Made by a program: the position numbers and the translations under genes
Shown: piece by piece, positions 28,501 through 37,887 of the stretch
Position numbering within the stretch: position 1 is the first letter of the stretch
How the letters are laid out: the number at the start of each line of letters is the position of its first letter
Source: Patagioenas fasciata
Lineage: Eukaryota; Chordata; Aves; Columbiformes; Columbidae
Assembly (NCBI RefSeq): GCF_037038585.1
Contig: NC_092525.1
Span: forward strand, 20,108,867 to 20,172,866
Reading direction: 5' to 3'
Length of the DNA stretch: 64,000 bases
Notes under the pieces: model-generated
Told to the model about the DNA's origin: nothing
What the model saw: the letters and a program-made list of their open reading frames with translations, nothing else
Databases searched by the model: none

Positions 28501-29391
28501 GAGTAATTTAAAGTTCGGTATCCTACTACTAATCTTTTTATCCAGATAATTTTCTACCTTGGTTTCTCAGAGCACTGGGAAGCTCTGTATTCAAATGCTT
28601 CTTGGATATGAGATCACTTGTGTAACTGGACCTTAACTATACTGATCAACCATCTGGATCTCTGTGCGAAGCAGTGAAATGTCCATTATGTTACTGGAGA
28701 TTTTTTTCCTGCTTTTTTGAGTCAGGCATCTATATAGAATTACTTCAACATAGAATATGTCAGATAAATTAAATTATTCACAGCCCTTTTTATCTTGATG
28801 CAGTCATTTTCATTTACATGTGAATGCAAATTAAAAGGTAAAAGGTACCAATGTGAACAAGAATCACATAAAATAGTTGAAGAACTTCCTATTCATTTAT
28901 GCTGTACCTTTTAGAGTATCCATTCTTTGAGAGACTGTAAGAAAATTGTTTTCATTCTTCATTTTTTCCCATTGTTTTACCATATTGCTGCATTTCTTCT
29001 CAGGAATTCTTGTTTTCTATTGAAAAGTTGTTCAGCAACAACTCAGACTTCGTACTATACTCACTAAGCTTTATGTGCAAATGCAGACCTTACTGGAAAG
29101 TGAAATCACTGACTGAAACCTTTTGTTTTTCTTATTCAAATGGGCTTCATTTGTTTTCTTATGTATTCACAGGCTCTTAAAATAAGAGAGAGCTGCAATT
29201 GCCCATCTCTTTCTGGACCAGATCCTCGCCTCATTTTCAGACTTAACATGCAACATCTCCTGGAATCATCTAAAGATCGAGCAACTCAAAATTCTACAAA
29301 GCGAGATCTCTCAAAACCAAAACTGGATTTTCCTCACACTCAAAAAGTGGAAGATATGCCAGTAACTTTTGCAGCTAAACCTACAAACTAG
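10084..29391 (+). CDS. OMA1: OMA1 zinc metallopeptidase, eight coding exons, 530 residues
   Basis: OMA1 is the stress-activated metallopeptidase (family M48) of the mitochondrial inner membrane that cleaves OPA1 and DELE1. Eight exons with GT-AG borders join in phase to 1593 nt: 10084-10592, 11307-11535, 12608-12781, 12866-12973, 14577-14705, 19878-19952, 21763-21912 and 29173-29391. The N-terminal 140 or so residues are a weakly conserved, basic targeting region. A hydrophobic segment spans about 197-214 before FYFTHLE. The zinc-binding HEIAH is at residues 330-334, a second hydrophobic region ([13 protein letters not shown]) follows, and LEAEADK (about 394-400) supplies the third ligand. 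WLSTHPSH and DRLIP are also typical. The start ATG is chosen because MNIICGL aligns with the vertebrate N-terminus. Length is close to the human protein (524). No lesion was seen, so the gene looks intact. Confidence 0.95.
10625..10913 (-). mobile_element. CR1 LINE 3' fragment in OMA1 intron 2
   Basis: On the minus strand this reads as the 3' end of a chicken-repeat-1 element: a diverged relic of the end of ORF2, the conserved 3' UTR block (reverse of GAGTTGGAAGGGGCCCACAA) and the terminal TTATGATTCTA. It is diverged and 5'-truncated, so it is an old insertion, and it is antisense to OMA1. Confidence 0.85.
11307..11535 (+). CDS. OMA1: OMA1 exon 3 (residues 170-246)
   Basis: The acceptor is TTACAG and the donor ATG|GTAAGG. 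The exon encodes the [14 protein letters not shown] motif, the membrane segment at about 197-214 and [15 protein letters not shown], all close to vertebrate OMA1. An open frame runs a few bases into the intron, but the donor and the next exon (TGG ATG GAG) fix the border. Confidence 0.95.
11536..12607 (+). other. OMA1 intron 3
   Basis: About 1.1 kb with T-rich runs at 11,578-11,628 and 12,028-12,045. No gene or repeat family recognised. Confidence 0.5.
12608..12781 (+). CDS. OMA1: OMA1 exon 4 (residues 247-304)
   Basis: Acceptor TTTTTTCAG; donor CCA|GTAAGT. Encodes 58 codons in phase 0, starting WMEKFES and ending INAFVLP, the latter a conserved run leading into the catalytic domain. Confidence 0.95.
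12866..12973 (+). CDS. OMA1: OMA1 exon 5 with HEXXH (residues 305-340)
   Basis: Acceptor TTTACAG; donor GCA|GTAAGT. The 36 codons run from [11 protein letters not shown] to [13 protein letters not shown]. The zinc-binding, catalytic HEIAH is at 12,941-12,955. It is separated from exon 4 by an intron of only 84 bases. Confidence 0.97.
12974..14576 (+). other. OMA1 intron 5
   Basis: About 1.6 kb. Apart from the exon-like frame listed separately (13,688-13,787) I see no gene. Several short open frames at 14,347-14,659 run through the exon 6 border and are not separate genes. Confidence 0.5.
13688..13787 (+). other. orphan exon-like reading frame within OMA1 intron 5
   Basis: A strong pyrimidine tract ending in CATTTTAG (to 13,687) is followed by one base and then 32 codons with an amphipathic, charged composition (including [19 protein letters not shown]) and a TGA at 13,785-13,787. 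AATAAA-like sequence follows at about 13,929. The frame does not match the phase-0 end of OMA1 exon 5: joined to it, the frame read would be a different one and stop after ten codons. I do not recognise the family. It may be a terminal exon of an unannotated transcript, a retropseudogene scrap, or chance. Confidence 0.3.
14577..14705 (+). CDS. OMA1: OMA1 exon 6 (residues 341-383)
   Basis: Acceptor TTTTTGCAG; donor GAG|GTAAGA. Encodes 43 codons in phase 0, starting [12 protein letters not shown] and including [13 protein letters not shown], a hydrophobic conserved block of OMA1 peptidases. Confidence 0.95.
17659..18822 (+). CDS. CR1 ORF2 fragment: reverse transcriptase and C-terminal part
   Basis: Open for 387 codons to the natural stop TAG at 18,820-18,822. 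The first codon is at the 5' truncation point, so no true start is present; an ATG at 17,629 in the same frame belongs to flanking intron DNA. Reverse-transcriptase blocks are visible in order: [14 protein letters not shown] (palm motif A with catalytic Asp), [21 protein letters not shown] (motif B region), and FADDTKL, the catalytic motif C (FADD type as in CR1/L2). The rest is the typical C-terminal region with [13 protein letters not shown] and [21 protein letters not shown]. It lacks the endonuclease and N-terminal RT part, so it cannot retrotranspose by itself. Confidence 0.93.
   Translation, partial: GFTKGKSCLTNLIAFYENVTRWIDDGRAVDVVYLDFSKAFDTVPHSILTAKLRRCGLDNRVVRWVANWLKERSQRVVVNGAESSWRPVSSGVPQGSVLGPILFNIFINDLDEGIECTISKFADDTKLGGVADTPEGCAAIQRDLDRLESWAGDNLMEFNKGKCRVLHLGRNNPKFQYRLGHDLLESSVGERDLGVLVDNRMTMSQHCALVARKANGILGCITRGVVSRSREVLLPLYSALVRPHLEYCVQFWAPQFKKDRELLERVQRRATKMIKGVEHLPYEERLRELGLFSLEKRRLRGDLINVYKYIKGECHEDGVRLFSVANNDRTRGNGIKLEHKRFHLNLRKNFFSVRVTEHWNRLPREVVESPSLETFKARLDTFLCDLT
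17659..18910 (+). mobile_element. young CR1 LINE fragment, 5'-truncated, in OMA1 intron 6
   Basis: The right end of a CR1 non-LTR retrotransposon: the 3' part of ORF2, a short 3' UTR (CTTCCAATCCCAAACATACT) and a terminal array of TGTGATAC units. The 7-base TGAAAAT occurs at both borders (17,652-17,658 and 18,909-18,915), consistent with a short target-site duplication, the right copy overlapping the terminal repeat. The frame is undamaged over the whole fragment and it closely resembles the copy at 62,940-63,505, so both come from one recently active subfamily. Confidence 0.93.
19878..19952 (+). CDS. OMA1: OMA1 exon 7 with third zinc ligand (residues 384-408)
   Basis: Acceptor TTTGCAG; donor AAG|GTAACT. 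The 25 codons read [17 protein letters not shown] onward. The glutamate of LEAEAD is the expected third zinc ligand of M48 peptidases. Confidence 0.95.
19953..21762 (+). other. OMA1 intron 7
   Basis: About 1.8 kb of AT-rich DNA; no gene, RNA or recognisable repeat. Confidence 0.5.
21763..21912 (+). CDS. OMA1: OMA1 exon 8 (residues 409-458)
   Basis: Acceptor CTTTCCAG; donor GAG|GTAAGC. The 50 codons include [24 protein letters not shown] and LDRLIPE, which are close to other vertebrate OMA1 proteins. The histidine of STHPSH is a conserved active-site neighbour in the family. Confidence 0.95.
21913..29172 (+). other. OMA1 intron 8
   Basis: About 7.3 kb of AT-rich DNA with one A/C-rich simple repeat (27,094-27,185). 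Open frames here, such as minus 27,605-27,895 and plus 25,631-25,816, have no known motif or conservation signal that I can see. Confidence 0.5.
27094..27185. repeat. CAAA-rich simple repeat
   Basis: Nearly pure A and C on the + strand, built of CAAA, CAAAA and CCAA units, with the look of a degenerate tetranucleotide microsatellite. Confidence 0.75.
29173..29391 (+). CDS. OMA1: OMA1 exon 9, terminal coding exon (residues 459-530)
   Basis: Acceptor ATTCACAG. Encodes [19 protein letters not shown], which is well conserved, and then a variable, charged C-terminal tail that ends at TAG 29,389-29,391. The preceding intron is the largest in the gene (about 7.3 kb). Confidence 0.94.
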   Translation, partial: ALKIRESCNCPSLSGPDPRLIFRLNMQHLLESSKDRATQNSTKRDLSKPKLDFPHTQKVEDMPVTFAAKPTN

Positions 29392-29625
29392 TGATAATAG
29401 TTTTCACTCTCTGTGAAACTTGTGGTCCCTGAAGGTCTATCTTATAACACAAATTTGTCTTTGAACCATAAAGAAGACATGGCCACTCATACTCTATGTT
29501 TCTTTTATATGATCTCTCATTCAAAGCAATAAGGAACTGTGCCTACACTAGAAGAGCAGCAGTGTTAAGCAGAAAGTTTCTTATTCATCAAGAGTTATTA
29601 AAATAAATCACTTCTCAGGGGAAAG
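29392..29625 (+). terminator. OMA1: OMA1 3' UTR with likely poly(A) signal
   Basis: The first AATAAA after the OMA1 stop codon is at 29,602-29,607, which would give a 3' UTR of about 235 bases. The end of the region is an estimate of the cleavage site; later signals may also be used. Confidence 0.5.
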
Positions 29626-32600
29626 ATAATCTCATACAATCCAGTCACACTGTAATTTTCAGCTTTATCAGGCTCACCTTGATCAGAGGACGGATGAGCC
29701 AGAAGCGTCCCTAAAGCACAGGAAAAAAGTACAATTTTCATCGCTTAAGTTGTGTGGTTTATCTTGCTGGAATTTGGGTTAGATCTGTTCGGCTTCATTT
29801 AAGAAATAATGAGGAGAGCTTACTGCCTGTTCCACGTATAGTATGGTTAAAAATATTAAGTGTAGATGCAGTAATAGCTGATGGGCTAGATACACCCCAC
29901 TTAATTAGGTGGATTTACTGCTGGGATTTTTCTTCTTTCTAAGCCATTTTGGAATAAGGATTCATTCAACATTTTTCTTCAAAGTGACCTGAGTGGGTTA
30001 CACAAAGTTGAATTTAAAAAAAAGGAGCTAAATAATTTTCAAGCGAGTCGTTCTTCTGAAGAAAACACTGTATAAGACCCACAGTTGGTAGCACGCTTCA
30101 CAAGGTTGGCTGTTGGCTTTTTAAAATAGATCAGGGTGCCTCATCAGAGGGCAGTGACATTTGATTTGGGTATATCTGTTTGGATAGAAGTGATTGCTGA
30201 TGTGGAAATATATCATGTAGCAGACAAATACAAAAAAGTTTCTTGACTACACAGCTTTCTCAGCTGTACCTTATCGTAAAAGATTACTTTTCTTCAGGAA
30301 ACTGGCATCTAATGCTCAGCATCCCCCCAACCTCCCTAAGCGACAGATTTTATACTGTGAAGACCAATATGCACAGCAGAAGTAAAGCTCTGCCTTTTGT
30401 GCTGGACTGGCCAGTACAGCAGTTGATGAAAATATTGACATGTTGATCTTCCAGAAAGACACAGAAAGAGGCAGCAGTGAATTAAAATAAAAAAGGGAAA
30501 TCCCATTCCTTTATCTGTTAAGAAGTACATTAGGTTTTTTTGCTGCTGGTGTTAAAACAAAAATCTGTTTCGTGTATGGGAGGATTTTATGTGAAGAGGA
30601 CATTCAAAATATTTTACAGTGCACTGTATTTCGAAACATTTTTATATATGGAGAGGGGCAAACATAATTTCTTCAATTAAAGCAGAATTCAAGCTTTTAA
30701 AAAGGAAAAAAAATAAGCTATTCAGTGGTGTTAGTGAACATACTTGGAAAAAGAGATTGTGAAACAAATAATTCCTTGACAGACTTCATTTGACGAACCA
30801 GGGTCCTTTGAGAAACACCAGCAACTATCTAACTTGTCTTTATTCAGAGGTAAGTTGATGTATCTGCAATGTTGAAGATTCTACGTCTGATCATATAGGT
30901 CTAGATTGGCTGCATATTGCAAGCTGGTTTTAAATCTCTACTCACTACTCCTGGCAAAGAGGCAGAAGGTCCAGCCTGACCATTATTCATCCATCCATTC
31001 TTATTCCTAGTGACAAGAGTTTTTCTAACAGACATTCAGTGATGTGTTGAAGCATTTGGACATTGTCACCTGAAGGTAAACAGAAAAATACACCATTTAG
31101 ATTTCCCTGCGGACATCGTAGTTTATACTGAAACACCCAGACCCCAGCACTGCCGCCTCTCTTTTGCTCCAGTGTCAAAGCTTGTTTTGTTACCCAGGGC
31201 TCCCGCTTGACATGCAGCATGATGCTTGTGTCTGTTAGGACTAAGGAGAACATAGAATGGGTTTTATAACATTCAAGATGAAGTATGAAACTACGCAAGT
31301 TTCAGATTTCTACTGCCTGTTTTAAGTGGTTTAAATACTGCAGTGCAATGCTGGAAATACAATTTCTAAGTTCACCAAGGGAGATTGTTTCCGATTTGTA
31401 CGTATATGGTCTTGTAACCGTCATCATGGTGATGTGAGAGAGAAGGTTTCAAGGAGGAGGTGGTAACTTACATTGGAGTGACAAAGGGCTTAAGTACTTT
31501 TTCCATCTATACTGATCTAACATCTCTCTCCTTAAAAACCTTGCATATGCATATACGTATGTGTATATGTTTGTATGTATACAAAGAACATGCACAAACA
31601 CAGGAGTTAGGCCTCTATACTAAAAAACTTTAAAGTCCAAAATGGGACATTGAAAATTTCAGTTTTTACATCTAGAATTATCCCTAATATTTTTCTCAAG
31701 TGCTTTGGGTGGGTTTTCTTCTTTCTGCTTCTCTTGATTGTCCAACACTGCAAATGCCTTGTGCTCATCTGCTTCTTCGAGGGCACTTTTTTCTTACATT
31801 GTTACTGAATACATTACATCTGGCTATATTTTTAAAGTATTTTTTTCTTTCTTGAACAGAAGACTTTAAAAAATGATGCTTTCCAAAGGTTTAGCAAGTC
31901 ATAGTAAAAATAGCACTTTTAAAATTAAATAACATATAATAATTTCAAGTTGTGTGTGCATATAATAATGTATGATTATGTATAATTAATTTATAAAAAC
32001 TCTAATAATATAATTTTTAAAATATATCCCTTAGGAAATACTATGATTGCAAGCTTTTCGTTGCAGAAACTTTCACTGTAGATAGCAGTTGTGTAACTTA
32101 GTATGTCACAGGAAAATTATATTGAGAAGTGTTGTTGAAGGGATTCAGTTCTTGAAAGGCACGTGTTGTGCGAGGGGGAGAATGGTGGCTGAAGTGGAAA
32201 AAGGTAAGAGATGGATAAAAATGCATCTGCATTTTAACCACCAATACTGTATGTTGTACTTCACAGCTTCCCAGTGAAGGACTAAATATATCGCGCAAAT
32301 ATTACTTTAATCTCGTAATGCATTCATTGCTGTGGGAGTGTTGAGAGATTTGAGAAGCAGGGGACATTCATTCAAGGCAGTCCTGGAATAAAAATGACTC
32401 ATTATAACTTTGGGGTTGTCATGCTTACTCTTTATTTTGTTTTGGTTTCTTAACACAGAAGTGCCAGGAAGACAAAGCAAACAGCAGTTAGAATGCTCTT
32501 TGTTCTTGAATTCCTTTTGTAGTCAATAAAAGAGAACAATCCTGCAAGCTTGATGCTTTTTTCATATCTTGTGTAGGCTGCCACAGGGTTTTTTTTTTCA

Positions 32601-35600
32601 GTGTGGTGTTTGTATCACAATACTCCTGGTTGAAAATTATTTTCTCTATAGTAGTCTGTTTTAAGCTATTTCACTGCCATCAAAATTCTCTGTGCTGAAA
32701 ATCCATGTTGTTTTCCCAGATCTTGGGAGCATTTGAAGGGGATGATCACAACGTGTGGTTGGTAGTAGAGGCAGCAGGACAAGACTTCCCTGTCAGCAAT
32801 ACGCTGCGGCTTCTTTATGTTTCCAATCCATATTGCAGAGCAGGGTTTAGTCACCCCCGGTAAGGACTGATATTAATAATTTGCATTTCCAGATCCCTTG
32901 AAGTACCTCATAAATAATGAACTTTTTCCATAGTACCTCCATAGGTGGACTCTAACAGTTTTATTTGAGATAGTGAAGCTTGGTAGGACAGTGATTTTAG
33001 CAAAGCTTCAGAGAAGATCAGTGGAAAAACTCTGGGGTTGAACTTTGGCGTTGGGAATCGTTCCTTAGCTTCCCACAGCACAATGGGTAATGTCTGCGTG
33101 TCTGAAACCAGACACTGCGGAGCACATGCAAGTGATAGGCTTTGGGTGATTGTTTTTCACATTTTGATGTGTATCTTCAGAGGTTGGATGTACCTCTATG
33201 CATACTTGACTAAGATATCTATTCTTGATGTAGTTATTTCTTAACTACTTTCTTGTATGTGCAAACTGGTTATTGTTTGTTTGCTGTCCATCATCACTAA
33301 GGAGCTAATGCCTAAATCTGTTAACATGGTGGTGGTTTAATCTCAGAAATCGTTTAATCTCAAATTTGTGATTCTACCACAGAATCAGGGTTTGTTGTGT
33401 ATTTATGGTCACATTAACTGTAAAATAATGCTGCATAAAAATTGGCTACAATTCTTCCTTTCTCGTGGCCCCACTCCATCTTTTTCTTATGCTGAATGCG
33501 TCTCTGCTAGAAGTAGCAAGAGTCGCAGGGAGAGGAATTAGGATAAGCAGAATGTGCTCTTAAATAAGTGAAGTAAAAGATGGACTTGGATGTTCTGCCA
33601 GTGATAACTTTATTGCTGGGGCTGGCAATTGTTGGCAGATGTGTAAAGAGAGCTGGGTGTCTCTGCTGTCCCTTGTTGCTGCCTACACAAATTGCAGGCA
33701 TGGAGTAAATGTGCTGTTTGATCTCCTGGAGCCTGAGGCTACGTGCCAAAGCCAGGCCTAGCTCATTCCTGCCTGCCTTCTTGTGGCTGTGCTGCTTAAA
33801 GGCTGCTTTTCTTGGTACAAACCAGGGGCTCTTACCCTGCTTTATGAATGGATGCAGAGAATTGTTATCTCCAGTACATAAATTCATTATAACTATTAAA
33901 CTAAGCTGAAATTGAACCTGTTGACCTGGAAGTGAATGGCTCCATAACATTTCATTAATCCTTTGAGATGTTTAATTCTTGCTAATTTGATATTTCAGAT
34001 ATGATCTTCTCTACAGATATAATGGCTTAATTAGTATACATTACATGATGTCGCTTCACACTACAGCGTGTACAGTATTTATCCACTAGAAAAGTAATTC
34101 AGTAGAGCTCAATTATAATACATTGACTAGAGCATTGAAGTTAAAAAGGATATGTGCAGTCATATTTTAAGCATAAACATTTTTCAAGCTGTTGATATCA
34201 ATCACCTACTAAAATTGATCCTAAACCTTTTGTTACAGCTTACTAAAATATTTCCATTTAAAATGGGATTCTGACAATACTGGATTAATTAGCAAATCGT
34301 AACCAACATTTGGTGGGAAAACAGTTCATAGAAACCTGATGTGTAACTTAGTCACCTATATAATATCCTTAACACAGTCTCGTTTTGTTGACCAGCAAAA
34401 CATGTGAAAATACAAGTTTGAAGGAGAACTTTGTGATATGGTTGTCCTCTATGTCTTAATCTGATAAAAACACTGCTAACTGGCAGCACTTTTTGATGAT
34501 AGACACCAAAATATGTGCTAAACACATTTATTTTGTAGCATTCAGCTTGCAAAGCTTGTAGCTGAAGCCACCTGGTTGAGAACACACAGCTCCAGGTAAC
34601 TGTCCAGGACAGTGGTTCCAGTTGGAAGTGCAGGGAACAGGCAAAGCAAAAGGTAATAATTCTTTGGGATCTGGTCATTTTGCTGCTACCTTCCTGCGAA
34701 AGTCAGGGGAGGTACAGGTACACAGAAGCTCATCTTAGAAACTGTTCACTTAACAAGTGGAAGTAAAACTTGCGCTTGTGGCATGTGCTGTATGATCTGA
34801 CCTGCCTACTTTTTGCTTCAGCTTTCACTGGCATGTGGATTTGCATGGCGAAGATGTGTTTATTATAAGTGTATTTGGAATACTGTGGTCAGCCTTATGG
34901 TCGTTCTGTCTTTTGTTTGTAATGGCAAGTAGAAACTGTTTCCCAAGGTGAAAAGGCTGTTTTCCAAAGTGAGTTCCATCAAAATGATACAAGTTGTTTT
35001 TTTCCTGTTTGTGAGTGACCTGGTCAAGTCCCTCCAGCTTCTCTCAGGTTCTTACCACGCCTTTGCTACACAATCCAATGTAGAAAATACATCAAGTGCC
35101 ACAGAAGTAGGGTGAGCAAACCAACATTTCAACATTGAGTCAACGTAAAAAAGGCTGTAAGGTGATCCATGCGTGAGCAACAGAAGCTCCTGAAAGTGCT
35201 AAATGGTCTGAAAACTTGATACACCTTGTAGGAAGCTCTAAAGTTCCTATGCAAGTTTAATTGCAGGTTCTTCTTAGACCTTTTCAAATGGCTGTTGAGG
35301 TCAACCTGAGGCTACAAAAGATGCAAGGATCTGCTGGAAACGTGATATTTCTTAACTCCCTCACTGCCTAATTTCCATAATTGCCTAGAGGACTGGGTAT
35401 TTGACCCAATGGTCAAATGGAATATTTTCCCCCAACTTTTAATGAATGTTTTTCATGTAGGTATTGAAGTTGGTGTGTACAGAATAGTACCCAAATTTAG
35501 ATGACTCCTGCCCCAACCCAGATGCTTCCCCTCCTCCCATTCTCTGCAATCTTAATCTGCAAATTACACTTGATGTAATTAAATTTATCTCTTTTTCCTT

Positions 35601-36664
35601 TCTGGTGACATTGATCTGTATTGTATATTTGGACTCTAGTGAATCTGAGTTCCTTATTCCTACCTGGGATGTGTTGTCGTCAGATTTATTCCATACGTGT
35701 GTGGGATAAATAATGAAAGAGTAAATGAGGAAGGAATACTGTAGCAAAGTTGCTGCAGTGTGATTTTTAGCCACAAGATGGCAGCTGGGCTGCCTGAGCT
35801 GGTCTGGAATCTGATGCGTTGTAACACCTTCATTTTTAGTCTGGCTTCAGTAAATTATCAAGGTGATTTTCGCTTTCATTCAGTGTTAACTGCAATAACT
35901 CTTCCCTAGAGTTAACTTGAAACATCATCCTTGTGAACCAGTGAATCTCAGGTGATTCTGTTGGAGGTTTTTGGTTGTTCTTTATCTGGGTAGCAGGTAA
36001 CTTTACCAAAAGCTGCTGTCTGGCAAGCCTTACTTTCCCATAATAGAAATTATCAGAAAGGAGTGACTGAGTGAAAAGTTGTACATGCAAAAATTAAGTA
36101 TGCACCATTGGATTTACACTTGTAGTAGCCAGTTTTGAGCCCTTACTGCAAATGTGGTCTGCTTTCCTCCTATGGTAGGATAACAAATGAAGTCAGAACA
36201 TTTTATTTTGGTGCTGATGGCATGCTTGTCTCTGTCTAATGACCAAAGCAGGATCTGTGCTCTAAGGAGATGAGAGATGTGCTTCCACCTGTGTTTCTGA
36301 TGTCCTGGGACTTGCTTTTTTCCTTCCTCTCCAACCTGTCAGTAAGCAGTGAGCAGCTGCTGCATGAGGGAAATGAGCCGGGAGCTGAGGGTGACCGCAG
36401 CACCAGCTGTGGATGTATAGGATGGCTATATATCTGAGGTGAGGAGAAAATGAAAATATTAGGATAGGCTGCTTGTATTTTCTTCTCTACAATTGTGCTT
36501 TTAGAGTATGAGGGATAATGGACAGAGGAAGAGAGAGCGGTTCCTTCACATCAGCCAGCCTTACTTGTTCAGGAGATGGTGAAATGAGAGGATTCTGGTT
36601 TTGTTCTGTGGTCTCAGTGCTTGGTGTTCTTTCCCCACTCCATGTGAGGTAATTCATGAACTAC
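29626..36664. other. non-coding DNA downstream of OMA1
   Basis: AT-rich sequence without recognisable exons. It includes a TATG/CATA-rich patch at 31,543-31,584 and AT-rich DNA at 31,920-32,030. DAB1 usually follows OMA1 in amniotes, so this may be intergenic or far-upstream intron of that gene; no DAB1 coding exon was seen. Confidence 0.45.
31543..31584. repeat. short CATA/TATG simple repeat
   Basis: Alternating purine-pyrimidine sequence (GCATATGCATATACGTATGT and continuing) resembling an impure tetranucleotide microsatellite. Confidence 0.6.
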
Positions 36665-36949
36665 AAGGGTGTGGCAGAATGCAAATCCCCTTTCTCCCCC
36701 TCCCTCCTTCATCATGGAAGGAGTAGGCACATCCCCCTCTCTCTCTATGTGAGGCTAACAGCTTCTTTTGTTTGGCCCCAGAGCACCCTGGCCAGGGCCA
36801 TTAGAAGAAGGGATTGCCAAGGCACCAGTGAGCCGCTGGGCACCTCTGACCAGTGTGGGGGATGTTTGGAGGCTTCAGGGGCACCCCACACACGGTGTGA
36901 GGGTGCAGAGAAGCTTCTAGAATGCCTACAGTCAGGTCTGATCAGCCAG

Positions 36950-36956
36950 TATAAAA
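36950..36956 (+). promoter_or_regulatory. LTR TATA box
   Basis: TATAAAA in the context CCAGTATAAAAACGGG, with GC-rich DNA after it. It predicts a start site near 36,980. Confidence 0.7.
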
Positions 36957-37017
36957 ACGGGACTCTCTCGTCGAGACTTGGCCCATTGTCGCCGGTCTCT
37001 CGGAGCGCGAGCTGAAG

Positions 37018-37093
37018 ATGCTGCCGCCGAGAGCCCCCCCTCCCCGGGATGGAGACTCTGCTTGCCTTGCCGCCACGCCACGTGTGTGAGTAA
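37018..37093 (+). other. two overlapping short upstream frames in the retroviral leader
   Basis: ATG at 37,018 opens 23 codons to TGA at 37,087-37,089, and ATG at 37,049 opens 14 codons to TAA at 37,091-37,093. Both end just before the first hairpin (37,099). They could reduce scanning ribosomes from the 5' end or be chance; no homology is recognised. Confidence 0.3.
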
Positions 37094-37098
37094 AACTT

Positions 37099-37576
37099 CT
37101 CGCAAGATTGCGAGTATATTTATCCTTTCCGTGCACATATGCACGTGTAACTTCCCTTGCTTAATACAAGCACGTATAACTTTATTTCCTCGCACAATCG
37201 CGAGTGTATTTATATTCCGTGCACATTTGCACGCGTACTTTAAATTATTTCCTCGCACAATCGCGAGTGTAACTTTATTTCCTCACACAATTGTGAGTGT
37301 ATTTTCCTCCCATGCTTCCATATAAGCACGTGTAGTATTTTCCGTGCACATTCGCACGTGTAAGTAAATTAACCCTCGCACAATTGTGAGTGTATTATAA
37401 ATTTATCCTCGCACAATCGCAAGTGTATTTTCCTCCCGTGCTTCCATATAAGCACGTGTAGTATTCTGTGCATATTTGCACGTATAAGTAAATTAACCCT
37501 CGCAGGATTGCGAGTGTATCATAAATTTACCCTCGCACAATCGCGAGGGTACACTTTCCGTACTCACTACGAGTAC
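37099..37576 (+). repeat. array of sixteen short hairpins in the LTR R region
   Basis: Inverted repeats with 5-7 base stems and 4-7 base loops occur at 37099-37114, 37130-37145, 37158-37172, 37189-37204, 37218-37233, 37252-37267, 37282-37297, 37313-37328, 37343-37358, 37375-37390, 37408-37423, 37437-37456, 37467-37482, 37499-37514, 37530-37549 and 37560-37576. There are three main stem families: CTCGCA/TGCGAG (variant CTCACA/TGTGAG), CGTGCA/TGCACG, and GTGCTT/AAGCAC; the last hairpin is GTACTC/GAGTAC. Most are followed by TGTA and a U-rich spacer. Stem arms often change together, which points to selection on pairing. The function is unknown; packaging, dimerisation, RNA export, translation and protein-binding operator roles are all possible. 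Confidence 0.9.
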
Positions 37577-37797
37577 CTATATCTCTTTAAGAATAATCCC
37601 GCACCGTGTTCAGCCAAGTGTGTACTCCTTTGGGACTCAGGGGCGGTTCCGGCATTGTTTTGGGTGAAGCCACGTGCATGCACACTGTGGACCTCCTATT
37701 GTACTAGTTGCTGCCCCTTAATAATTTTCCTCAACTGATACCCGAACCTATATTTAAGTCACTTTTGGAGTGCTAAAACCCTGTTTCTCACCGGTTT

Positions 37798-37803
37798 AAT
37801 AAA
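37798..37803 (+). terminator. LTR poly(A) signal
   Basis: AATAAA followed about 20 bases later by GT-rich sequence (AAGTTGTTTTGGACCCTGTT), placed about 55 bases before the end of the LTR as expected for the R/U5 border. Confidence 0.7.
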
Positions 37804-37862
37804 AGTTGTTTTGGACCCTGTTGTCCCTTAAACTAATCTCGGGGTGCATTCCGTGACAATTT

Positions 37863-37880
37863 TGGCGCAGCGAGCAGGGT
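37863..37880 (+). other. putative retroviral primer-binding site
   Basis: TGGCGCAGCGAGCAGGGT begins four bases after the LTR end. A leading TGG (complement of tRNA 3' CCA) and the position are those of a primer-binding site. I could not assign the tRNA with confidence by eye. Confidence 0.65.
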
Positions 37881-37887
37881 ATCAGAG

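Larger units (their letters stand above)
36670..37858 (+). repeat. 5' LTR, 1189 bases
   Basis: Its ends form an imperfect inverted repeat: TGTGGCAGAATGCA at the left, and the right end read in reverse is TGTCACGGAATGCA. A TATA box lies at 36,950-36,956 and AATAAA at 37,798-37,803. A PBS-like sequence follows four bases after the right end. If transcription starts about 30 bases after the TATA box, U3 is about 310, R about 840 and U5 about 40 bases. The R region holds the hairpin array. I see no second copy of this LTR in the window. Confidence 0.8.

Noticed and set aside
36932-37325. Open frames on both strands through the LTR hairpin array
   Set aside because: They are made of repeated stem sequence, change by repeat period, and have no start context or homology.
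37099-37576. CRISPR-like array reading of the hairpin region
   Set aside because: The repeats are palindromes of several families with similar AT-rich spacers, they sit inside a retroviral LTR in a vertebrate genome, and there are no cas genes.
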